Below are positions 1-8,572 of a DNA stretch of 35,684 bases, piece after piece. The DNA lies in the NCBI GenBank assembly GCA_900546295.1, contig URCK01000011.1, positions 1 through 35,684 of the forward strand, written 5' to 3'. The position numbers were made by a program, and so were the translations under genes. Origin of the DNA: an uncultured Eubacteriales bacterium. GTDB taxonomy: Bacteria; Bacillota; Clostridia; Oscillospirales; Oscillospiraceae. The notes beneath the pieces are model-generated. The model saw nothing but the letters and a program-made list of their open reading frames with translations, did no database searches and was not told the DNA's origin. The stretch's first letter is position 1, and each line of letters starts with the position of its first letter.

Positions 1-2
1 GC

Positions 3-806
3 AAGGCAAACCAGATCCGCCCCATGGAGGAATGGATCGTGGCGGTGGGCAAGCACCCCGGCATCATCGCGGGCAGCGATTGGGTACGGGTGCAGGCCAT
101 GCTGGATGTCAACAAATCCAAGAGCTACCGCAGACCGCGCAGCAACGTGGCGCTGCTGTCCGGGCTGCTGCGCTGCGGCGAATGCGGCGACTATATGCGC
201 CCGAAGCTGACCAACCGCCGCACGGCGGACGGTGAGCTGATCTACACCTATATGTGCTCCACCAAGGAGCGCAGCCACGGCACGGTCTGCTCTATGAAGA
301 ACTGCAACGGCAACACGCTGGACGCCAAGATCATCGAGGAGATCCGCAAGCTGTCCGCCGATAAAGAAACTCTTGCCAAGCTGCTGGCGCAGACCAAGAA
401 GGTTATCAGCGGCAGCAAGGAGGGCTACGACGCGGAGCTGGCGCTGTTGAAAGAAAAGCACACCGAGACGGAAGAGCGCATCAGGCGGCTGGTGGAATCC
501 CTGTCCGTTGCCAGCGACACCTCCGCCAAGTACGTCATGGAGCAGATCGACGCGCTCCATCAGGAGAGCGAGACCCAGCAGCTGCGCCTTGCCGAGCTGG
601 AAGCCCTGACTGAACAGAGCCGGATGCTCCATCAGGAGTTCGCCTTCCATCAGGAAATGATCGAATCCTTTGCCAGTGCAGTGGATTCTGCCACGCTGGA
701 GGAAAAACGCCGCCTGCTGCGCACCATCGTCAAAAAGGTGGTCTGGGACGGCAAAAATGCCTATGTGTACCTCTTTGCGGAGGGCGGATCTCAGCGTCTG
801 CTCTGA
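3..806 (+). CDS. Large serine recombinase, C-terminal part (5' end outside the window)
   Basis: The frame is open from the first bases of the window, so the ATG at 24 is an internal Met and not a start. What remains is the end of the recombinase domain (a stretch ending IAGSDWVRVQAML), a zinc-ribbon with the pair CGECG and later C residues at MCSTKE and VCSMKN, and then a long coiled coil of roughly 100 residues before a short beta-rich tail. This order is typical of large serine recombinases of the SpoIVCA / phage integrase / TnpX type, normally about 500 residues. The catalytic Ser resolvase domain must lie upstream of the window. These enzymes integrate or excise DNA at att sites. Its position, 16 kb left of a split SigK-like gene and in the same direction, suggests a role as the sigK-element recombinase, but that is an inference. 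It could equally belong to an unrelated element lying to the left. Confidence 0.9.
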   Translation, partial: KANQIRPMEEWIVAVGKHPGIIAGSDWVRVQAMLDVNKSKSYRRPRSNVALLSGLLRCGECGDYMRPKLTNRRTADGELIYTYMCSTKERSHGTVCSMKNCNGNTLDAKIIEEIRKLSADKETLAKLLAQTKKVISGSKEGYDAELALLKEKHTETEERIRRLVESLSVASDTSAKYVMEQIDALHQESETQQLRLAELEALTEQSRMLHQEFAFHQEMIESFASAVDSATLEEKRRLLRTIVKKVVWDGKNAYVYLFAEGGSQRLL

Positions 807-1102
807 CTGAGCTTTCGAAGGCTTTCTGCCAGAAGCTCCTGTGATGCTGCGCCGGTGCAGGAACAGCCTGAGGAGCGGTTATTCATTTTATTAGGCTGTA
901 TGGAAAGAAATGAAAATCGAATGGAATGATTATGCGCGGCATACATTCCTGAATTTCATCGGTGCTTTTTTCTAGATTCATCGGTTCTCTTTTTTCTGCG
1001 CATTTCCGTATTCGCTAAAACAAAAAAGACGTCCCATTGATTTTTCGGCTGAACTGTATAAGTTTCATCGAAATATCCCCTTGACACAGCGTCCGCCGCT
1101 CA
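807..1102. other. AT-rich intergenic stretch with a short tandem direct repeat
   Basis: No gene is seen here. Bases from about 880 to 1080 are clearly more AT-rich than the flanks. The nonamer TTCATCGGT occurs at 955-963 and 977-985, each followed by a T-rich run, giving two imperfect 22-base units. A related TTTCATCG occurs near 1064. Bases 811-834 have weak hairpin potential (GAGCTTTC with GAAGCTC) just after the recombinase stop. The stretch could hold an operator or a recombinase accessory site; neither can be shown from the sequence. Confidence 0.5.
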
Positions 1103-1130
1103 TTGACAGTCAAAGTTGACGCATGATAAT
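1103..1130 (+). promoter_or_regulatory. Sigma-A-type promoter for the SLH/FIVAR gene
   Basis: TTGACA at 1103-1108 and GATAAT at 1125-1130 are separated by 16 bases, about 60 bases ahead of the start codon. Two other TTGAC hexamers (1081 and 1116) lie nearby but have no comparable -10. Confidence 0.6.
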
Positions 1131-1189
1131 CTTAACACTGCGCGTACCCGCAAAGGAGAAAATCTACATACAGAAAGGAACGCATAAGA

Positions 1190-4100
1190 ATGAAAAAAGC
1201 AATCGGCAAACGACTGCTCGCGCTTCTTCTGGTCGTGCTGATGCTGTGTCCGCAGACATACGCATTGGCCGCCACTGACCTGAGCGGTCACTGGTGCCGG
1301 GGGGAGATCGAGGCATTCCTTAGTAAGGATCTGGTCCGGGGCTATCCGGACGGCGGATTCCATCCCGACGCAACAGTGACTCGGGCGGAATTCATCCGCA
1401 TGGTAAACAGTACATTTGGCTTTGTCCGTGAGGGCACGGCGACCTTTACGGATGTGAAGGAGGGTGACTGGTACAGCGCCGATCTGGCGGCTGCTGCAAG
1501 AACCGGCTGGTTCAGCGGCATGCCGGACGGCTCGGCCCTGCCGCAGGCGACCATCACCCGCCAGGAGGCGGCCAAGCTGCTGGTGAGCATGCTGGAGGAA
1601 AAGCGTCCGGGCAGCTTTGCCATGTTTACCGATGGCCGCCAGGTGGCCGACTGGGCACGTGACTATGTGGAAACTGCCGGCGCGCTCGGCATCATCGAGG
1701 GCTTCCCTGACGGGACATACCGTCCCACCCGATACTTGACCCGCGCGGAAACGGTCAAGATGCTCAGCAACATCGCCCAGCAGATCTACTCCGCCGCCGG
1801 GATCTATCATACCGACCGCGTGGAGCGGAGCGCCGTCGTCCTCTGCGGAGGGGTCACGCTGCGCGGCGCGGTCATCAAGGGAAACCTCTATGTTTCCGAG
1901 AGCTGCGCGGGCAGCCTCGATCTTACGGACTGCACGGTTGAGGGCAGCATCGTCATCCTCGGCGCAGCAGCGCGCGCCGTTACGCTGCGCGGCAGTTCAG
2001 TCCGCGAGATCCTGCTGCGTTCCGACGCGGCAAACACCGAGATCACCGTCGGCAGCGGCAGCAAGGTCGATCTCATCACGGCGAATGCTCCGGCGCCCAT
2101 TGAGGTCGCCGCAGGCGGCTTTGTTCACGAGGTCCGAAGCAACGCCGCGGGCACCAATATCCACGGATCGGGCACGGTGGAACTCATCACGGCCAACGAG
2201 CCGACGCTCGTGCGCGGCAGTACGCTGAACGCGGGCAGCAGCGGCAAGATGAACGGCACCTCGGCCGGTACCGGAACCGGCAGCATCCCCGGCGGAGCTC
2301 CCGGCGGCGATACGCCCACCCCGCAGCCGCCCGCGCAGCAGAAGTATGCGCTGAGCGCCGGAGCGGATAAGGACAACTATAATATCAACGAAGAAAACCG
2401 CGTCTCCGGTCAGGTGACGTGCGACGGCGAGGGCCTCTCCGGTGTTCCGATCAGCATGGTCATCCGCTTCCCGGAGGAGGACGTCCGCGTGGTGCTGGAC
2501 GAGACGGCAAGCGCCGAGGACGGCAGCTTCTCGTTCAATTTTGTCCTCCCGGCATCCTCTGTGGCCGGCGTTTACGAGATCCGCATCACGGCGGGCAAGC
2601 CCGTACGCCAGAGCGTGGTGCTGAGCATCACTGTGGCCGGTCAGGTCACGGTGGACAAGGCTGCGCTTGAGGAAATGATCGAAAAGGCCGAGGGGATGGA
2701 GCAGGATAAGTACACCTCTGATTCCTGGGCCGCGTTAAGCGCAGAGCTTGCAAGGGCCAAGAGCGTTTACTCCGGCAGCGAGGCAACGCAGGCGGAGGTC
2801 GACGCGCAGACCGAGGCGCTGGCGCAGGCCATCGGCGCGCTGGTGCTCCGCGCGGACAAGAGCGCGCTCAGGGCCGCTATCGACGAGGCGTCGGGCGTGG
2901 AGCGCAGCAAGTACACGCAGGAATCCCTCAAGGCGCTTGACAGAGCCCTTGAGGATGCCGAGCGCGTTTATGAAGACGACAACGCCACGAATAAGGAAGT
3001 GGCGCAGAGCACGGACAAGCTCCTGCGCGCGATCGAAGCGCTGGAGGAGAAGGGCGCAATGGAGGCATCCCTCAAGCTCAACGGCAGCGACGCACCCGCG
3101 AGCTATCGCGCCCTGCTGGGCGAGGCGAAGAGCTTCCCCAACAACGGCGACAGCCTCATCTGGCTCACAGAGGGCGCTGGGACCGGTACGCTCAAGGTCA
3201 CGCTCCAGTCCTCGGATGAGAGCATTCTCAAGCCGGACGCCGTTGCCGACGGCACGATGAGCGCCGCCATCACCGCCGAGATCTGCAAGCCCGGCACTGT
3301 GGAAGTGAGCATTACGAGCATCTGGGGCAACGAGCAGCAGAGCGGCAAGCTGGCCGTCACGGTGGTGAACGAGGCTACTGTTTCCGCGCTGCGCAAGGCG
3401 ATTGAGGACGGACGCGCCCTTGATGCAAAGGATTTTAAGGAAGAAGGCTTTGCCGCATTCACCGCCGCGCTGGACGATGCGCAGAAGGCGCTGGACAATG
3501 TTTCCAGCACGGAAGCGCAGCTCGCTGCCGCCGCCAAGACGCTGGGCGACGCACGCGCGGCGCTCAAGAATATCAACTGGAGCGACATCAAGGTTACGAT
3601 CACCGAGCAGAACCGCACGGAGGCGCTGACGGAGTACACGGTCTATCAGGGTTATTCTGCCCCGCTTTGCGTTGTCTCCGATACCAGCGCCGACAAGGTG
3701 AATAAGATCTCCTTTGCAGGCGAGACGGAGAATGCCTTTGACATTCAGGTTTCCGACTGGGGCGAGAAGAACCGCAAGAACTTCACCCTGTATGCAAACG
3801 AACTCGGCACGCACACGCTGACGGTCACCGTCTCCTTCACCGACGGCACCTACACGGAGGCGCGCATTGCGATCACCGCCGTGGAGAAGGTCGACACCAC
3901 AGCGCTCAGGGCTGCCATCAACAAGGCCAAGACGCTTGTGGAGAGCAACTACAGCGAGGGCTGGGAGGAGTTCCAGACCGCGCTGAACGAGGCGCAGGCG
4001 GTCAACAAGCTGCGTGTCACCACGCAGGAGACCGTGGACGATGCAACAAAGAAGCTGAACGACGCCATGGCCGCGCTCGTCGTCAAGAAGGTCGACGTGA

Positions 4101-5974
4101 CCAATCTGGAAGTCGTGTGGTATCAGGGTGCATATTCCTCCACGGATCCCGTGCCCGAGACCGTTCATACCGCCAAGGGTAAGTCTCTGCCCGATACGGG
4201 CTTCTACTGGCTCAATGTCAAGGGCCTGGAGAAGGGACAGGTGACCGCTGCCGGTATCGATGTCCGCTCGACGGATGAAAAGGTCGTCATCGTCGATCGC
4301 AGCATCGAGGGCGCCGGCAATGAGAATCCTTACATCTACCGCCAGAGAGTGGATCTTAAGGTCGTGGGCGAGGGCACTGCGGAGATCGTCGCGACCGTCA
4401 CGCTGGTGGACGGTACGGAGCATCAGGCATCCTTCACCGTTATTTCCGCCGCCGTGACCGACAAGAGCGCGCTCAACGCGCTCATCGCCGAGGCGGAGGC
4501 ACTGAAGGCAGGCGACTACACCGCTGAGAGCTGGAAGGCATTCGAGGCGGCGCTTGAGAGCGCCAAGGCCGTCGCCGCCGACAGCGCTGCCGGTCAGAGC
4601 GAAGTGGACGAAGCGAAGGACAAGCTCCAGAGCGCGATGAACGCGCTCGAAAAGGCCGCCGCAGCCGACAAGACCGCGCTCAACGCGCTCATCGCCGAGG
4701 CGGAGGCACTTGAGGCGAACGACTACAGCACCTCGAGCTGGAAGGCCATGCAGACGGCGCTTGAGAGCGCCAAAAAGCTTTCCGCCGATGCCTCCGCCAC
4801 GCAGGAGCGGGTCGACGATGCAGCAAAGACGCTCCGGGAGAAGATCGACGCACTCGCAGGCCGCGCCAGCGTGGATGATATCAAGGCCCGCATTGATATT
4901 GCCGGCGCGCTCTCATCCGAGCTTTATACCGCCGAGAGCTGGCAGACGCTCCAGCAGACCGTAACCGATGCACAGCGGGTTGCAGATGCGGAAAGCGGCG
5001 ATATCAAGACCGTCAACGCGGCATACGATACGCTCACGCGCGCACTCTACAGTCTCGTCTGGGCGGATACGGTCACGTTCAAGGCCTTTACCGGCAAGAA
5101 TGCGCCCGTGTTCGTTTATGGCGCTGAGTACGGCAGTACCTATTTCGCCGACAAGAATGTAAGGGAGACCTTTGAAGAAAACGGAACCGCTTGGGAATCC
5201 GAACTGGACGGCAAGATGCAGCACTCTATCCTCGGCGGCATCACGGTAACGCCCAATGCCGTCAAGGCGGGTTGGTACTATTCGCAGCTGGAAAACGTCT
5301 CTGCCGATGAGATGGATGCGGCCCTGCTGGCCCAGTGCGAGATGCTCGTCATGGAGACTACTGACGATGAAGGCAAAACCGTGAACAGCCGCTACCTCGT
5401 CTACCTTCCCGTGAACGACGGCATCGACCGCACGGCGCTGCACGCCGCCGTGGAGAGCACCCGCGGCCTTGACGCGTCGGCCTATAACGACGCGCAGTGG
5501 GCCGACGTGCAGTCCGCGCTAATTAAGGCCCGCGCAGTCTACGCCGACAAGGCCTCCGCGCAGAAGGAGATCAACGAGGCAGCCAAGGCGCTCAGCGATG
5601 CGGTCGCCGCGACCTCCGGCGGCGACACGCCGATCACCGGCGAGATCAAGGACATCGGCCTTACCTATGGAGATGGTGGAGTCAGCATTATGGGCGATCC
5701 CGGCGAATACTCTGACGCTTCGTTCCAGGTGGTAGCCGGCGAATATCAAACAGAGCTTGCCGATACATGCGGTTACAATATGAACGACTGGGGCGACAAT
5801 GGCTATGCCGAAATGTCGGATGAAATGTGGAATTATATCGAGACCCACTGCAAAAAGGACGGCAAATACGTGGTCACCATCAAGCTCTATCGCTATAACA
5901 AAGAGACCAAAGAGTTCACCCCTTATATTGTTGATGGCAAGCAGGTCGAATTTCAGGTCTATGTGACGAAGTAA
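1190..5974 (+). CDS. SLH-domain surface protein with eight FIVAR-type helical repeats
   Basis: This is a 1594-residue exported protein. A signal peptide (MKKAIGKRLLALLLVVLMLC, then a cleavage region TYALAA) is followed by three SLH motifs at about residues 30-205 (GYPDGGFHPDATVTRAEF, GIIEGFPDGTYRPTRYLTRA), which normally bind pyruvylated secondary wall polymer. Residues 210-350 look like short right-handed beta repeats, followed by a Gly/Pro linker and an Ig-like domain (about 385-480). Eight FIVAR-like three-helix repeats start near residues 487, 553, 730, 900, 1090, 1159, 1227 and 1412, with Ig-like beta domains between several of them. A C-terminal beta domain of about 110 residues closes the protein. 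The start is set by AGAAAGGAA 9 bases before ATG. There is no LPXTG motif; anchoring would be by the N-terminal SLH set. FIVAR regions usually act as spacers or in adhesion/glycan binding; the ligand is unknown. Confidence 0.88.
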   Translation: MKKAIGKRLLALLLVVLMLCPQTYALAATDLSGHWCRGEIEAFLSKDLVRGYPDGGFHPDATVTRAEFIRMVNSTFGFVREGTATFTDVKEGDWYSADLAAAARTGWFSGMPDGSALPQATITRQEAAKLLVSMLEEKRPGSFAMFTDGRQVADWARDYVETAGALGIIEGFPDGTYRPTRYLTRAETVKMLSNIAQQIYSAAGIYHTDRVERSAVVLCGGVTLRGAVIKGNLYVSESCAGSLDLTDCTVEGSIVILGAAARAVTLRGSSVREILLRSDAANTEITVGSGSKVDLITANAPAPIEVAAGGFVHEVRSNAAGTNIHGSGTVELITANEPTLVRGSTLNAGSSGKMNGTSAGTGTGSIPGGAPGGDTPTPQPPAQQKYALSAGADKDNYNINEENRVSGQVTCDGEGLSGVPISMVIRFPEEDVRVVLDETASAEDGSFSFNFVLPASSVAGVYEIRITAGKPVRQSVVLSITVAGQVTVDKAALEEMIEKAEGMEQDKYTSDSWAALSAELARAKSVYSGSEATQAEVDAQTEALAQAIGALVLRADKSALRAAIDEASGVERSKYTQESLKALDRALEDAERVYEDDNATNKEVAQSTDKLLRAIEALEEKGAMEASLKLNGSDAPASYRALLGEAKSFPNNGDSLIWLTEGAGTGTLKVTLQSSDESILKPDAVADGTMSAAITAEICKPGTVEVSITSIWGNEQQSGKLAVTVVNEATVSALRKAIEDGRALDAKDFKEEGFAAFTAALDDAQKALDNVSSTEAQLAAAAKTLGDARAALKNINWSDIKVTITEQNRTEALTEYTVYQGYSAPLCVVSDTSADKVNKISFAGETENAFDIQVSDWGEKNRKNFTLYANELGTHTLTVTVSFTDGTYTEARIAITAVEKVDTTALRAAINKAKTLVESNYSEGWEEFQTALNEAQAVNKLRVTTQETVDDATKKLNDAMAALVVKKVDVTNLEVVWYQGAYSSTDPVPETVHTAKGKSLPDTGFYWLNVKGLEKGQVTAAGIDVRSTDEKVVIVDRSIEGAGNENPYIYRQRVDLKVVGEGTAEIVATVTLVDGTEHQASFTVISAAVTDKSALNALIAEAEALKAGDYTAESWKAFEAALESAKAVAADSAAGQSEVDEAKDKLQSAMNALEKAAAADKTALNALIAEAEALEANDYSTSSWKAMQTALESAKKLSADASATQERVDDAAKTLREKIDALAGRASVDDIKARIDIAGALSSELYTAESWQTLQQTVTDAQRVADAESGDIKTVNAAYDTLTRALYSLVWADTVTFKAFTGKNAPVFVYGAEYGSTYFADKNVRETFEENGTAWESELDGKMQHSILGGITVTPNAVKAGWYYSQLENVSADEMDAALLAQCEMLVMETTDDEGKTVNSRYLVYLPVNDGIDRTALHAAVESTRGLDASAYNDAQWADVQSALIKARAVYADKASAQKEINEAAKALSDAVAATSGGDTPITGEIKDIGLTYGDGGVSIMGDPGEYSDASFQVVAGEYQTELADTCGYNMNDWGDNGYAEMSDEMWNYIETHCKKDGKYVVTIKLYRYNKETKEFTPYIVDGKQVEFQVYVTK
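4458..4710 (+). repeat. Near-identical tandem FIVAR unit boundary (207-base period)
   Basis: Bases 4458-4503 and 4665-4710 match over 46 bases with one difference, exactly 207 bases (69 codons) apart. A second match (GGCGCTTGAGAGCGCCAA) recurs near 4550 and 4757 with the same period. These are repeats 5 and 6 of the SLH/FIVAR protein and point to a recent unit duplication or gene conversion. Confidence 0.85.
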
Positions 5975-5991
5975 GAACCCTACCAATCTTT

Positions 5992-6019
5992 GCCGGACGG
6001 GGGCAAACCCCTGTCCGGC
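5992..6019 (+). other. GC-rich hairpin between the SLH/FIVAR and LRR genes
   Basis: GCCGGACGGGG and CCCCTGTCCGGC pair with one bulged T around a short loop. There is no T tract, so it is more likely an mRNA processing or stabilising element within one transcript than a full terminator. The next ribosome site follows about 20 bases later. Confidence 0.5.
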
Positions 6020-6054
6020 GGAGGTGGAGCGAAAAGAAAAGGAGCCTTACGCTT

Positions 6055-8541
6055 ATGAAAAGAACGCTCGCGGCGCTTCTGGCAGTGCTGATGACGCTGC
6101 TGCTCTGGGTCGAACCGGCCCGGGCTGCGGATCAGCCGCTGGAGGTATCGCTGAAAACACCAATCGAAAAAATCACCACCCGGCACATTCAGGAGCTGGA
6201 GCTCAGCGTAAAAAACAGCGAAAACCAGCCGCGCAAGGTGCGTCTGGTGATGGCGCTGGTCGACTACAAGGGCAACGTCTTCAGCCGTGCCGTCTCCGAG
6301 CTTACGCTCAAGGAAAAGGGGAGCGACGCTGTCAAGGAGCACCTCAAGATCCTGCCCAAGGCGTATGAGGTCCGCGTGTTCGCGGAGGATACGGCGGGCA
6401 AGATCCTCTCCAATACGCTCCGCCTGCCCATCGAGGGCGGCTATTCCGTCAAGGACATCGCCTCCGTGCAGGAAATTCAGTCCACCGTTCCGCAGTGGTC
6501 CGTTTTCACCATGCCGGAGATGGTGGAGGCCACCATGTATACCGGCGAGGTGGAGTATGTGGCCGTGCAGTGGGACGGCAAGCCCGACATGGCCAAGCCC
6601 GGCATCTACCGCATCCGCGGCAAAGTGGAAAACTCCAAGGTTGAGGCGTGGCTGGTCGTGACCGTTCTCGCCGCCGACCAGATTACGAAGGTCAACGATC
6701 TTGCGATCACTGTGGAGCAGGGCGCGCGCTTTACGCTGCCCGTCGCCGTTCCGGCGGAGATGCGCAGCGGCCGCACAGAATTCATCCCCGCCGTCTGGGA
6801 CAAGGCGGCCAGCACCTCCAAGAGCGGAACCTTCACCTATCAGGGCAGGGCCGCCGGCGGCAAGAAGCTGACGCTCACGCTCACCGTGCAGCCCGTCAAC
6901 GACAGCGCCGTTTACACCTTCCGGGACGAAGAGGTGGGCGCGATCATTGCCGAAGAATACCTTGACTGCGACGTGAGCAAGGTCACACGCGGCATGCTCA
7001 AGACCATCTCCTCGCTCAACCTTTCCTACACCGGCAGCGAGAGCCTCGAGGACCTGCGTTACTGCACGTCTCTCAAATCGCTCACGATGCAGATGACCGA
7101 CAGCAGCGACCTTTCTCCGCTGGCTGACCTTAGGCTGCAGGAGCTGGACCTCTACGCCTGCGGAAATGTCAAGAGCATTGCGCCCATTGCAAATCTCACC
7201 TCGCTGCGCACGCTCAAGCTCAATGCCTCCGGCGTAACGGACTATTCTCCCGCCGCGTCGTACTATGGCAAGCTCACGGATAAGGACTTCTCGCTCAGTG
7301 TGCTCTCTGCGGATTCCGAGGGGCACATCGCTCTGACCGTTACGGCGGGCAAGTCCTACCAGATGCCCTTCCAGATCCGCCTCTCCGACGGCAGCTTTGA
7401 CCGCGTTGACTGGAACATGCGCGAGATCCCCGCGCAGGAGGAAGGCTCGCTGACCGTTGAGGGAACGGCCATGCTGACGGGGAAGAAGATCACCGTCGAC
7501 TGCACCGTTGCCGAGCGCGAGGACTACGCGATCACATGGCACGACGAGGCTCTGGAAAAGGGCGTGCGCAAGGCCATTGACAAACCCTACGGCACGATCT
7601 ATTATTCTGATGTGAAGTACCTGCGCGAACTGGATTGCTTCGCACTGGGCATTCGTTCCCTTCAGGACCTTGCGCACATGCGTAACCTCACCTATCTCGG
7701 TGTTGCCGCCAACTACCTTGACGACAGCCAGTGGCAGTATGTCAAGCATCTGACAAAACTTGAATACCTTGATGTCGCCATGAATCAGTTTACCTATATC
7801 CCTGCGGGAATTTTCGAGGGAATGAGTTCACTTAAGGAGCTTTGCGCCGACGAGAACAAGATCACCCGCATCGAAAAGGGCGCGTTCTACGGTCTTGAGC
7901 ACCTTGAAAACCTTCTGCTGGAGGATAACCCCAAGCTTACAGATCTCAGCGAGGCCGGGACCATCACCTATCTCAAGGCGCTGATGATCCGCAACACGCA
8001 GGTCAGCGACATCAGCTTCCTCTCCGGTATGCAGGATCTTGAGGAGGTCTGGGCGAGCAATTGTCCCATCTCCGACCTCTCCTGCCTGAAGGGAAAGACC
8101 AAGCTCTACCGTCTCCACATCGGCAACGACAAGAATCAGGGAAAGATCACCGACATTTCCTGCCTCTCTTCTGCCGGCGGCCTGTACTGGCTCGAGGCCA
8201 ACGGCAACCAGATCAGCGATATCTCCTGCCTCAAGGGAAAGACCAAGCTCATGCATCTTGAGATAGAAAACAACCGCATCAGCGATCTTTCTCCGCTTTC
8301 CGACTGCCGCTCTCTTGATCGCGCGTTCCTCAAGAACAACCAGATCACGAGCGTCGCGCCGCTCGAAAAGCTCACGCAGCTTGAAAGTCTCTACCTTCAG
8401 AACAACCGCATTTCCGACGTGACGCCGCTTGCGGGACTGAAAAGCCTCAAAAACCTTTATCTCTCCGGCAATCCCATCTCCGACTATTCCGCGCTGAAGG
8501 AGATCTATCCCAAGCTGATCGGCAAGGACTTCTATGTGTGA
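6055..8541 (+). CDS. Exported leucine-rich-repeat protein with bacterial Ig-like domains
   Basis: An 828-residue secreted protein with signal peptide MKRTLAALLAVLMTLLLWVE ending PARAA. Two bacterial Ig-like domains lie at about residues 138-205 (containing VQWDGKPDMAKPGIYRI) and 208-283. A first LRR block lies at about 300-395 (SLEDLRYCTSLKSLTM), a third Ig-like domain at about 415-490, and a long LRR block of internalin-like 21-23-residue units at about 520-820 (LTQLESLYLQNNRISDVTPL). No SLH, LPXTG or transmembrane anchor is visible, so it is probably released or held by a partner. The ATG has AAAAGGAG 9 bases upstream. It lies 80 bases after the SLH/FIVAR gene and 31 bases before the protease start, with no clear terminator between them, so the three are probably co-transcribed. 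LRR proteins of this type mediate protein-protein contact; the partner is unknown. Confidence 0.87.
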   Translation: MKRTLAALLAVLMTLLLWVEPARAADQPLEVSLKTPIEKITTRHIQELELSVKNSENQPRKVRLVMALVDYKGNVFSRAVSELTLKEKGSDAVKEHLKILPKAYEVRVFAEDTAGKILSNTLRLPIEGGYSVKDIASVQEIQSTVPQWSVFTMPEMVEATMYTGEVEYVAVQWDGKPDMAKPGIYRIRGKVENSKVEAWLVVTVLAADQITKVNDLAITVEQGARFTLPVAVPAEMRSGRTEFIPAVWDKAASTSKSGTFTYQGRAAGGKKLTLTLTVQPVNDSAVYTFRDEEVGAIIAEEYLDCDVSKVTRGMLKTISSLNLSYTGSESLEDLRYCTSLKSLTMQMTDSSDLSPLADLRLQELDLYACGNVKSIAPIANLTSLRTLKLNASGVTDYSPAASYYGKLTDKDFSLSVLSADSEGHIALTVTAGKSYQMPFQIRLSDGSFDRVDWNMREIPAQEEGSLTVEGTAMLTGKKITVDCTVAEREDYAITWHDEALEKGVRKAIDKPYGTIYYSDVKYLRELDCFALGIRSLQDLAHMRNLTYLGVAANYLDDSQWQYVKHLTKLEYLDVAMNQFTYIPAGIFEGMSSLKELCADENKITRIEKGAFYGLEHLENLLLEDNPKLTDLSEAGTITYLKALMIRNTQVSDISFLSGMQDLEEVWASNCPISDLSCLKGKTKLYRLHIGNDKNQGKITDISCLSSAGGLYWLEANGNQISDISCLKGKTKLMHLEIENNRISDLSPLSDCRSLDRAFLKNNQITSVAPLEKLTQLESLYLQNNRISDVTPLAGLKSLKNLYLSGNPISDYSALKEIYPKLIGKDFYV

Positions 8542-8572
8542 TCGCGAGAGAAAGGAAGGGAACAGGTACATC

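Noticed and set aside
4456..4870. Repeats in the SLH/FIVAR gene as a possible CRISPR array
   Set aside because: The period is 207 bases, in frame, and encodes protein repeats; no short direct repeats with unique spacers occur anywhere in the window.
8534..8572. Upstream ATG 8534 as the protease start
   Set aside because: It overlaps the LRR gene, has no ribosome site, and would add a polar segment before the signal peptide.
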